Origin: Apoda limacodes
Lineage: Eukaryota > Arthropoda > Insecta > Lepidoptera > Limacodidae
Direction: 5' to 3'
Length of the DNA stretch: 64,000 nucleotides
Assembly (NCBI GenBank): GCA_946406115.1
Contig: OX291557.1
Coordinates: 22,848,501-22,912,500, forward strand
In this document: piece after piece, positions 24,441 through 35,300 of the stretch
Layout of the letters: each line of letters begins with the position of its first letter
Position numbering within the stretch: position 1 is the stretch's first letter
The notes under the pieces: generated by a model
Seen by the model: only the letters and a program-made list of their open reading frames with translations
Databases searched by the model: none
What the model was told of the DNA's origin: nothing
Position numbers and translations under genes: made by a program

Positions 24441-25416
24441 ACTGCGAGCCACGTAAATAAAATGTATGCAACAGACAAAAGTTTTTAATCAAAAGATGCT
24501 TTGACAAATATCAATTAAAACATCTTCAGATATTGTTTCTAGAATGGTAGATTTGTATGTAATATTAATAACAATATAAAATCTTACAAGTTCACTATTT
24601 ATTATCTTTAACAGAAATAAATATCGATATTAGTAAAATGCAGAAATATTTGAACAAAACAAAGGATGTTTTTTTTTATTTGTTTGTTTTTATTCGTACC
24701 CAAGAAAAGGCTTAGTTCATAGGCGATGCTGCCTCGCCTTTGGTACGTCTTTAACCGACTGCAAAAAAAAAAGAAGTCATCAATTTGACTAGTATTTGTG
24801 TAATATTGTTGGATTTGCATTAACTCAGAATGTGGATTTCAAAACAGATGTGCTAAATTTTATGTTTGTACACATATGTATTTCTAAGGAACTAAAAATT
24901 CAATTGTAATAATAATTTTTCATTGAATTAAGTATCGTACATCTTAGGAAACAGACCAAGTTCCATCAAAATCGGTTCAGTATTTTTCAAGATATGGATT
25001 GTGACACTTTGTTTAGCCTTTAAAACTGTAATCACTCGTTTCCTGAATTAATTATGATTATAATTAAGGTGATCTCTTGCTAAATTAAAAATATTTTTTC
25101 AAGGGCGGTGTATTTTTTTATTTATTAGTATTATTTGTTTATCTTAATAAAGTCGTCAACAGTGTAATTGTCTCAATAAACAAGTCATTTACATAACGTT
25201 TTCAGAGTTTCTTAGAGTCGTTACATTCTTTAATATGAGTACATCACGCAATATCAGAGTTTAGTCATCGCCGTGACATAGATAAATAGAAAATATTTTT
25301 ATTGTACACCAAATAATTTAAAGCTAAACAATACAAAGTTATAAATTCAGAGTAGAACTAGGCAGCCTTATGGCTATAAAGTGATCTCTTACAGGCAAAC
25401 TTTAGTTACAAGTAAT

Positions 25417-25812
25417 AATTCAGTCAATTTGTACTCAAAAAGGCCCCTGGTGGGAAAGTTTTGGGGTAGTTCTAATTTCATTCATTCTGTATGTATTTTG
25501 GGGTGATGAATCCGAATCTGAGGTTTGCTAACAAAGTTTTGTGACGAAACATTGACAAAATCGCAAAAAAATTAAAAAAAATCTGCTTTTTCCGGATTTT
25601 TGCTTAAAACTCGGAAACAAATAGTTTGGCCATTTACTTTTAGTAAATGGCCTGTTAACAGATATTAAACTTCTTAAAATTCTCTACAAAAATCACTATT
25701 AGTTTTGTTTTTAGAAGAACCGTCCGGTCTCAAGTGCGAGTTGAAAATTGGCATATTTCAGCGGTCTGTGCAAAACCCACTTCTTACATTTCGAAACTTA
25801 ATTTTTTATTAA
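25417..25812. repeat. Left arm of a ~4.4-kb-wide inverted repeat pair
   Basis: About 395 bp from 'aattcagtcaa' to 'attttttattaaaatg' is matched, in reverse complement, by 29803-30168. Shared landmarks include 'gaaagttttggggtagttc', 'cgaaacattgacaaaatcgc', 'gtctcaagtgcgagttgaaa' and 'tatttcagcggtctgt'. Identity is roughly 80-85% by eye, with short indels. Confidence 0.9.
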
Positions 25813-25989
25813 AATGCTGTCAGTCAGTGAATTTCAATAAAGACCGAGGACACGGAGAATAAAGGTTTGGAAATCTTTTTAATTGTTGCACAGCTATTAT
25901 AACTATAGTTAGATTGCAATTGCAAAAAAAGGAAAAGATCTCAGTTAAGGGCTCTTCACATTCCAATGCAACAATGTACTTGCTTTCTG

Positions 25990-26944
25990 TAGCATGTGTG
26001 TGTAAATTCTTAAAGTCCTGCAGAAGAACTTGCGACCAGTCACTGAAGCTTTCAAAGACCCTGATGCACATCAAGATAAGATTGCCACAGCAGGAAACAA
26101 GTTATTAATGGCTCTATATGAAAAAAAAGAGACCTGTCTGAACGATTTGACATACAGACAATACGTATCTTCATCATGCAAAAATAAGACCAACATTGCC
26201 TCATTATATCCCACCGAAGCTGCTGCACGAGAACATTCACTAAGAGTTACTCTCTGGTGTAACTGTGGTTATCTGGTCAAGCCACACCTGACGAGCAACA
26301 AAAATACCCAAATGAGTGTGGTTGGAAAAAACTAGCAGTAGTCTCGTGCCCGTGCCAACCACTTTGGACCCTGCACCAAACTCAATACTCCGGTACATTT
26401 CTTGTGAATGTAAAAATGTTAATTGTGAATGCAGGAAGGCAGGCCTCCATTGTTCCATCACATCATACGAAGGACTGTATGAAAATGTTGAGTCCCCGGA
26501 AGACAGCTCTGACATAGAAAAGACTAAGGAAAGAGACAGAGAAAGGAACGAAGAAAGATGCGCACACGATGCGGAAGGTATGTCGAATCTCACAAGTTAT
26601 TTTGTAGTCATTCATCTCTTCTTGATATATGATCACAAGTCAGTGTCTCACCGCCTCTTTTATTTTAAAGGAGAACGACCTCGACGCTGACGATGAAGCA
26701 AACAGACCCTGAGCCAGGACCCGTTGTCATCAAAGAACCTCAGCACGATGCGGAAGGTATGTTTAATCTCACAGTGTATTTAGCAATCCTGCATTTCTCC
26801 TTGAGAAATGACCACATGTCATTTTTACACCACCTTTTTTATTTTCAAGAAAAACGACCCCTGACGCTGGAACAACCAGTGCCAGGATCTATCGCCACCG
26901 AAGAACCTCGGCCAGAACCTTCTAAACAACAACGGCTCATATAA
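25990..26944 (+). pseudogene. Remnant of a transposon-associated cysteine-rich protein gene
   Basis: Translation in two frames gives 'LRPVTEAFKDPDAHQDKIAT', 'NIASLYPTEAAAREHSLRVT', then after a frameshift 'LVPVPTTLDPAPNSILRYI' and a Cys cluster 'CECKNVNCECRKAGLHC'. This order (helical block, 'LPPT..AA..HSLRVY', 'PAP..LL..I', CxC cluster) matches a family of unnamed proteins present in many copies in insects and cnidarians and probably carried by mobile elements; that is from memory, and I know no established name. Downstream lie two tandem exon-intron units and a final Pro/Glu-rich segment ending in a stop at 26944. Frameshifts suggest it is not functional, though the 3' half is still open. 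Confidence 0.55.
26561..26930 (+). repeat. Tandem duplication of an exon plus intron, 179-bp period
   Basis: The segment 'cacgatgcggaag|gtatgt' recurs 179 bp apart (26578 and 26757 are the two donor positions). Each donor is followed by a 93-nt intron-like sequence ending 'ttttattttaaag' (26670) or 'ttttattttcaag' (26849), and then by 'aacgacc(t/c)c..gacgctg'. In the first unit the joined frame meets a stop; in the second it stays open. Confidence 0.75.
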
Positions 26945-27226
26945 TGAGCATCAACGAGGTTTTTAGTTTTGAATATAGTATTAAAGGCCTTGAAAAGTCA
27001 AAAATATTGGTATAGTTTTTTTTGTCATACGACCAAAAATGAGCTAGTAGTATTCAAATTAATGCGTCGATCGCCAAGTTGCCGCGGTGCAGAGTCCGTG
27101 AGGTCATCTTACTCATCAGCCGCCAGTTAGCCGTTGGCAGTAACAAAGCGAGCAGTGTTTATGTTTGATTCACGGACTTAAAAAAGAATTAAGTGACCAA
27201 TTTGTGCACGGTTCAACTTTGTAACC

Positions 27227-27530
27227 ATGAATAAATATTGTATAGAGCCGAAATGTACAAACACAACAATTAAAACGCTACGAAACTATTTTTTTGCGTG
27301 CCAAACGCTACGCTTTGTTTGCAGCCTCCCTTTTGGGCAGCACAATAATGACAATCTACGCTCAATACTATCTCCTCTTTTTCATCACACCTAAATATGC
27401 AACAATACGTTTTTCTTTTTATCCTATGTTCAGGCGTTATTTTTGCTTTCACTGTACAGACATGCCCAAACCTTTGGACTTGGACAAATCTCACAGCATC
27501 ATCTTCATAGGTTTCACGTGCCGATCTGTA
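27227..27530. pseudogene. Fused fragments: THAP-domain start (+) against SWIM-like finger (-)
   Basis: On the + strand from the ATG at 27227 the frame reads 'MNKYCIEPKCTNTTIKT', the opening of a C2CH THAP DNA-binding domain. It loses homology near 27295. On the minus strand, from about 27530 to 27270, the frame reads 'RFVQVQRFGHVCTVKAKI...CDEKEEIVLSVDCHYCAAQKGGCKQSVAF', with the C.C...C.H/Q order of a SWIM-like finger seen in insect YqaJ-type proteins. The two meet tail to tail, so this is a rearranged remnant, not a gene. Family names rest on short motifs. Confidence 0.5.
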
Positions 27531-27634
27531 ATAAATAAACTAAATCGGAATAAATATGTAAACCTCAAAATACCTAGGTATCCTAACAATATATACTAAT
27601 TATTCACAGTAAAGTTTGGTTTTATAGTCACTGA

Positions 27635-28300
27635 TCAATGAATGAGTCGGACTCGCGCATAAGGGGTTCCGTATCATTATCTATAAAAACGAAAAAAAAA
27701 TAGGTTTGTTGTATGGGAGCCCACCTTAAATAATTTTAATTTAATTATTTATTAACTTCTAAAGGTCCAAAAGCTAAATTTGTGTTTTCTTTACGTTTTG
27801 AAGCCTAGAGAATCGCTTGCAATCATGTTCAGAGGGATGTGTGTGTGCGTGTATGTATGTATGTTAGCTTTTTGCCCCTCGATATCTCAAGAACTAATGA
27901 ACCAAATCGCTCATGGACCACTTTAATCGATATACCACGTCATTAGTCTTAGATCTGAAAATATTTTGGAAAAAATCTGTCCAGTGGTTGTTTTTTATCG
28001 CTAAAAAACTGTTTTTTTTTTTGTTACGCGATAACTTCGCGGATTGAGAACAGATTTCAACAATTTATACATATATGAAAGTTCCATTCAAATTTGGTAA
28101 GGATTGGTTCTTAGAAACTTAGAATGTAGTACTTGTGATAATAGTGGCAACAGAAATCACATCATCTGTGAAAATTTCAACAGTCTAACTATCACGGTTC
28201 ATGAGATACAGCCTGGTGACAGATGGACAGATGGCCAGACAGACAGCGAAGTCTAAGTAATAGGGTCCCGTTTTTACCCTTTGGGTACGGAATCCTTAAA
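27635..28300 (+). repeat. Dispersed lepidopteran repeat with LINE-type 3' tail
   Basis: Starts near 'gagtcggactcgcgcataag' and 'gggttccgtatc', runs through a TATG/GT-rich tract at 27838-27866, and ends with 'cagacagacagcgaagtcta', 'agtaatagggtcccgttttt' and 'accctttgggtacggaatcc'. The same end words occur at 46600-46950 in the tandem unit and, shorter, at 7545-7562. No open frame. Confidence 0.65.
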
Positions 28301-28626
28301 ATGAGCGAGACGGCAAAAAACAGCCATGACAACCACACTCAACAAATATATTAATAATTCCGTCATAGATCAGCAAGTTTAGTGTATTGAACCATACTAA
28401 AGAAATCGCAAGTAGGTACCTACCTAGTCGCTTTAGTTAAAAAGCCATCCGCGGATGCCAATTTATCGCAATCGCGAATGATCTACATATAAATGAACAA
28501 ATATAACATATTCAAGATATAATAAATACTTTATTCATAACTTCCAAATACGTCCCTGTCTTTTTACATTACATTCATTTTGATACCTACCACATACAGT
28601 CAGGCACAAATCCAAACTTTTGTTTC

Positions 28627-28749
28627 GGGGGGGGGGGACAAACATTGAATCAACCATGAACTCTGTAAAAAATTGCTGGTTATGCTCCCGTTTAGTTTAT
28701 GTACGTTTTCGGGGGGGGGGGGGATAACTAAATCCTAACTATCCCCCCC
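28627..28749. repeat. Pair of poly-G tracts
   Basis: G11 at 28627-28637 and G13 at 28711-28723, each preceded by 'tttc', followed by a C7 tract at 28743-28749. They could form G-quadruplex or hairpin structure, and they are also typical sites of sequencing length error. Confidence 0.8.
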
Positions 28750-29802
28750 TCTGTATACGTCCCTGCATATAGCTTAGAGTCCGCACCACCACTCAAGTCC
28801 TGTCATAAAAACTGGAACTATTGCAATAAAATTTAATAATACATCTGCGAATCTTTTTTACCTTATTGGTAACCAGAGAAATAACAAGTTATACTTTGAT
28901 AGGGATAGCACTTTGTGGAATAGGTACCTATTAGGTATAATTCTTATTGACAAGATTTAGTAACAAGACAGCTGGTGTCCACTCGATCTTAGGTAATGAA
29001 TCAAACCCCTCGCACCCTCTCGATAGAGAGTAAATTCCTTGCCGGTGGCTACAGATAATACATACCTAGTATACGGACCTAGTTATCAGACTTGAGTGGT
29101 GTCGTGGATTCTATCTAACTAACGTACTAAAGTAACAATATGTCGGCAGATAAATAAGGTGCAACCTTACTTCTGTAGTTTCCAGCCACGGATCTCAGCA
29201 CTGGTAATCTTCGAATGATTACCTAGGTATTCAAATACCATAAAAGAATCCACTTTCGGAAGGTTATCTGATTGAGCTTCAACTTTATTAATACTCATAA
29301 TGTGTAGGTATTGGTTTTATAGTAATTATCACAAATTTACACTCTTGATATGTATCGACACTTTATTTAGGTACACATCGTGTCTCAGCTCCGTCGAGTT
29401 GTGAGCGACTTGTGAATGAGTGCACGAGAGCGCAGTCCGTTCAAGTACGATGACATCACACGTAATCGCGGCGCATTGGCTTTTAGCAGCACGAAAGAGT
29501 TATTTTATTATTTAATATCTCTGTAAGTAATGGTCCGATTTTCATAATTCAAAAAGATATACCATTCTTATGTTATAAAGAACAACATAGGTACTAATTC
29601 TATTTAATTTGTTTAAACTGTACTGATCCTCATTTTTAATACTCGTATTTGCGTTTTTATAATTACATATGATCATAAGTGAAAATTTTAAGTTTTCTTT
29701 TGTTAGAGTCCTTACTTTTTTGGTTCTGAATTTTTATAATTTCGAGCTTTGTTTTATTTTAAATTACTTGTGTAAAGAACTGGGAGAAGTCTATCAAATA
29801 AC

Positions 29803-30168
29803 ACCAGTTTAATAAAAAATAAAGTTTTAGGATGTAAAAAGTGGGTTTTGTACAGACCGCTGAAATATGCCATTTTCAACTCGCACTTGAGACCGAACGG
29901 TTCTTCTAAAAAAATACTTGTAGAGAATTTTAAGTACTTTAATTTCTGAAAATAGGCCATTCACTAAAAGTTAATAGTTTCCGAGTTTTAAGCTAAAATC
30001 CGGAAAAAATCCGTTTTTTTTACTTTTTTTGCGATTTTGTCAATGTTTCGTCTCGAAATTTTGTTAGCAAACCTCGGATTCGGATTCAGTACCGCAAAAT
30101 ACGTATAGAATGGAAGAAATCTGAACTACCCCAAAACTTTCCTAGTAAAAACACAATTTGACTGAATT
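29803..30168. repeat. Right arm of the ~4.4-kb-wide inverted repeat pair
   Basis: Reverse complement of 25417-25812. Its outer end 'gactgaatt' and inner end 'aataaaaaat' match the outer and inner ends of the left arm. Sequence just inside and just outside the arms does not match. Confidence 0.9.
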
Positions 30169-30639
30169 ATAATATAAATAGAAGATTAGTAGATGTCACA
30201 TGAAGAGATAAGTTACAAAGAGAAAAAAATACTAAATACTTTTATAATTCTATTTGTTTTTGTGTATGTGCCTGTGCCAGTGATAGGAAATAAGTGAATT
30301 AAGTTTGACAAAAAGTTTAAGATCCTGTACCTATTTTATATTTCAGGTCCTCTCAGATTCATTAGCTGTAATTTAGGGCTCCCTAAGGTTCCCTAAGAGG
30401 ACATTAGGACAGACAGACATGGTCTATGTAGGTACAACTACATATAAACTACATATAACTATAGTTGGTTTGCGCTTTACCCATAAGCATTGAAAAAATA
30501 AATGAACAATATACATACATACATACCTATATTACATTATTGTAAGGATATGTAAATAAACCAAACTATAAATAACAAAACAGAAATTATAAATTGGAGT
30601 TTACGACGAGGTTTACTACGACTCGCGGGTTTTTATCAA

Positions 30640-31200
30640 GCAGCGCCAGCCATCGTGGCACACGTTGCAGACGCCCAGTTTGGTGAATCACTCTGCCAGG
30701 GACGTTTGCAGGTACTTATTTTGCGTCGAGTGTACATTATAAGGTCAAACACATACTGAGAATAATGAGTCATTATGCTGTATTTTTAAACAGTCCCCTA
30801 CACGAATACCAATGTTTTACATCGGCTAGTGTGCGAAGTGATCTCTTTTGCATAATGAACTCTCGATTGGAGTCGGTTGAGTTGCCCCATAGGATAATGC
30901 CGTATGACAAAAGGTGACTTCGGAAACAGGTAATGCGAATACTACACTACTTAGTTTTTTAAACAGCGTAGACACATGGCGTTTCCAGTTAAGTCTGGCG
31001 TCTAGGTTTAACCCGAGAAACCTACATGACTTGCATATTGGCTCTGTACTTGTGGCATCAAATTAGGGTTTCCGGCTGAAAACAACATAACGTTAGACTT
31101 GGTTAAGTTAAGGACGAGGCCGTTCGCCGAGAACCATGCGTTGAGCTGAGCGCACGGGTTTGTTATCTTGCGTTCGAGCTGTTCCCAAAAAAAATCACTC
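30640..31200 (-). pseudogene. Degenerate non-LTR (jockey-like) reverse transcriptase C-terminal part
   Basis: Minus-strand frames read 'QLNAWFSANGLVLNLTKSN', then 'LNLDARLNWKRHV', 'LLSYGIILWGNSTDSN', 'IMQKRSLRTLA' and 'CRGLFK', in the order found after the catalytic palm of jockey/CR1-type RTs ('W...N.L.LN..KT', 'YGI..WG', 'QK...R.I'). Frames change at least three times and stops are frequent. No catalytic FADD box remains. Confidence 0.8.
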
Positions 31201-31265
31201 CTGTGACCATTCTTTTTATAAAAATTGGTCCTTTTTAGGGGGACTTTCAATGACTTTTGTATCAC

Positions 31266-32329
31266 AAAAACTTCTGTTGCAACCCCTCTTTTTCTTTAAA
31301 AAGAAGTCCATATGATTCCCTATTTTAATGACTTTTATGACCCATAAAAGAAAAGAGGTCAAAACAAACCTTCTTGCAACTTCTCTTTTTTTAAATCTAT
31401 TAAACAAATCTCGAATTCAAGATTATCTCTATCAGCACGAGAATCAGGCTCCTGACGCTTGATCGAAGAGAAACAAGCCATTTTATGCCCCAAGAAGCAA
31501 GCAGCAGGACTGTAGTCAACCCCGCAGAAAACCTAACCCAGGAGGCCAAACCAATAAAAAAATAGATAAATTAGAAGCTGCAGGTCACCTAAAGCACTAT
31601 GTAGCCATTTGGCTGAAGACGCCTGCAAAAGATTTTATGAATCTACAGAATACCTTTCAAAAGCGTATTTCTTGAAAATTCCAGACAAAATACTCAAAGA
31701 CAATGCCGTTAAACCTTAAAAAGTTAATAGAGTCAAGTTTTCTGCAGCCCAGTCTCAAAAAATCAGGATTCCTTTCAACGTTATTCCTCAGGAAAATGGC
31801 GAACGAGAAATTTGACTCATCTTAAACTAAGTTTAAGTCTTGTTTAAACTAAGCCTAATTAAGTTAGTTTTGAGTGTTTTGACTAATAAGTTACATCATC
31901 TCATCTCACTTACAGAAGTGAAACTTCATAATAAAGCTGACTAAGAACTTTTTAAACATCAAGCAACTTTAATATCTGAAAAGTGTTTTTTTATAGTTTA
32001 AGTCATTTATGCTAAACTACGTCCAACCATTTCGATTACTGGGGGTTTTTATGCAGGAGTTCAAGCTACGGCTGAAACCCAAATATCCGTTTTTCGGGCG
32101 GGAAAACGATTCTATTTTCGAAGGAATGTTTGGATCCGCATTTTCTATTTCGCCATCTGGCAACACTGGGCTTTGTATTTTTTATTTTTTTATTTATCCA
32201 TTGTTTGTTTTTATCATTCGTCCGTGATTTTCGTTAAATTATGGTGTAAATAATACTTTTACGAGAATCTGTATATATTATGTACTCAAAGAGACTATAA
32301 TTATACTAATCAAGCAAACGGGTTAAGAA
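31266..32329. other. Upstream region of THOC1, no gene recognised
   Basis: A coding-like stretch at about 31430-31760 on the + strand is open for short runs, but I do not recognise it and it has stops. The last 90 bp before 32330 are the likely THOC1 leader and promoter; no TATA or Inr stands out. Confidence 0.4.
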
Positions 32330-35300
32330 ATGACGGAAAAATTAGGATTTGAGGAACTACGAGCAAAATATAAGGTATCTTGTGTCTAAAAGATAAGAGC
32401 ACTTTCGGTAACCATCGCCGGGAAGGCTGTTACAGTATTCATAGCGTGTAGACCATTCCTGTGATGGGGATCGAGGCGGTCTGCTCGCATGTTGTTGGTG
32501 CGTTCGGTAGATACAGCCGTTCATAGTGGGGTTATGGTAACAAAAATGTAACCATCGCTGGGAACGCTGACAATAATATGTATTATAATATGCACTGTAC
32601 CCATGTGAACTGTATAGAAACTGACAAGATTCAGTGGTGCATTTAGTAGCTACAGCCGTTCAAGGTGGGGTTATGGTAACAAAAATGTAACCATCGCCGG
32701 GAAGGCTGAAAATAGGATAGCATTATAATATGTACAGTACCTATGTAAAATGTAAAAAACTGACAAGAGTTGGTGGTACGTTTAATAGTAATAGCCAATC
32801 TAAAAAACCTTTCGTAAAAATTCAAAGTTGCAGTAACATGGTTTTTCTAGAGTTGTTTTATTGCATATATATAATCTATAGTTTTTTATCATCATCATCC
32901 CTCCATTAGCCTATTTCGGACTACTGCTGGATATAAGCCTCCTTTAAGACACATTATTTCTTCCCGGCCTCTGCCTTCCAACTGCTGCTGGCAACCTTCT
33001 AAAATTTGTTGGTCAATCCGGCTGGAGGCTTTGACTTTCGGAATGTGGTCTTCACTCTAGGACATAACCGCTTTGCTATCGGTCCTCCGACAGATGTGAA
33101 TAGCCTTCTCACATCAGCTTGCTGATTCTATGAGCTATGTTGGTGACTTAACTTCACTTTCGGATGTCCTCATTTTGAATTCAATCTTTTAGAGATTTTA
33201 CAAGCATAGCTAGCTGTATTGCAACATTTAACTTGTGGACTAGCCCCGCTGTAAGTATTCACGATTGGGTAAAATACTTTATTTATTAAAGAATTTTGTT
33301 TGTTTGTTTGTAAAAGGTAATAATAAATCAATTTTACTTATACAGAAAGGTATAAATCAATTAATCATAACAATTAGATGTGACAAAACTGATGTATGTT
33401 TATTAGTTAGTATGAATAAAAAAAAGTAGTTAAAATTATGCAATAAAATCAATGAAAAATATTTATGTCAATTACATCGAAAGCCCTTCTCCTTTTACCA
33501 CCTGAAGGTTTTTTCGTCAAATATAAAGGCTTAATGCCTATGTTTACTTAAGCGTTTTGAGGTAAAATTGGTTTTACATTTTACTATATCGACTGTGTCA
33601 TGCTTTGCCAGTGGCAGTATCAACATATCGGTCGAAATTATCTAATGCTATGCCTGTAGATAGGTTTGGGGCTACGGTTATTCCAGGTGGAGGAAGTGAC
33701 AAATCATTCAAAGCATTGTATGTTATTTCTGTTTCGATATCTTCTAACAGGTTATACCTTGGCACCTGTCCGTATTTGTTCATGATAACAATGACTTTTC
33801 TACTGTTTGTCAATCTTTTCATAGCAATTCCTAAGGATAATTGCTTTGAAGACTTTATTAAACCATTGAAAGTAGCATAAATAAGATCTTAAAATAGTGA
33901 TTTAGACTATTATTTTTGCAATTATCGCCCATAAGGAGTTTACCAAAGACGTCCATCAATATGTCAGGTATATCACATTCTCCTTTTAAGATGTCTTCCC
34001 CTGAACAATTTGTTGGTATGAAAGTGGATGGCAGGGACATGATTATTTTCCCTTATATCATAGCTGCAGATTTAAGAATTTGCTTTTGAACAATCTTACT
34101 TGTGATTGTATTCATTTCAGTACCAGTCTGAAAAATTAGAAATTAATTTTCAAACTTCATGAATAATTTTTATAGTAATTCTGTCCGTCAATATTTTTTT
34201 TTTCTAACCTAGCTTGCTGAATAAAGCCCATATCTTGTTCTAAATTGCTTCCAAGAAACTCGTCATACTTCTCCTTGATGTTTGACAAAAGATATTTTTC
34301 TATTTACCAATAATTTCATTTTCAATCATTACACAAATCAGTTGTAATGCTTTTTATGACTATTTCCTTTAGTGTGCCATGGATTTTAATTTTTTTATCT
34401 ATTGTCGCTTTGAGGGTTTTTACTACCGTAGCGTGTATATATAATACACATTATTTTAAGCCTTCCCGGCGATGGTAACATTTTTGTTACCATAACCCCA
34501 CTTTGAACGGCTGTAGCTACTAAACGCACCACTGAACCTTGTCAGTTTTTATACAGTTCACATAGGTACCGTGCATATTATAATACATATTATTTTCAGC
34601 CTTCCCGGCGATGGTTACATTTTTGTTACCATAACCCCACTTTGATTGGCTGTAGCTACTTAACGCACCGCTGAATCTCTTCAGTTTTTATAAAGTTTAC
34701 CTAGGTACTGTGCATATTATGATACATATTATTTTTAGCCTTCCCAGAGATGGTTACATTTTTGTTACCATAACCCCACTTTGAACGGCTGTAGCTACTA
34801 GACGCACCACTGAATCTTGTCAGTTTTTATATAGTTTACATAGGTACCGTGCATATTATGATGCATATTATTTTTAGCCTTCCCGGCGATGGTTACCAAA
34901 AGTGCTCTTATCTCTTAGTATATAAGGCTCATAGCAGTCATAAGCCTTTTAAACGGACTGCACTCAAGACTTAAGATAATTTTTTTTATATTAAAAAATC
35001 ACTTTGTAAGTACGCACATTAGTCAAAGAATTTCAAACCTTAAATCTAAGAATTTACCTAGTTTTGCTAACCATGTGCATTTAAACCGTTTAAAAAATTG
35101 ACCCTAAAATAACTTTAATTCTTCTTGGTTAATTAGCCAGACTTGAAAAATCCATTATTACTTACAAAAAACAGAAAATCAATGTTATTCGGAATAAAAA
35201 ATTGCATAGTCCCTTTTTAAAGCAAAGTTGCCAACAAGGTCAGAGTTATTAAAAGAGGGCAAGAAAAAAAAACCGGTCTAAGAATATTTTCAGTCTTGAG

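Noticed and set aside
31430..31760. Possible coding stretch upstream of THOC1
   Set aside because: Codon runs look coding-like, but stops occur and no family could be recognised, so no gene is called.
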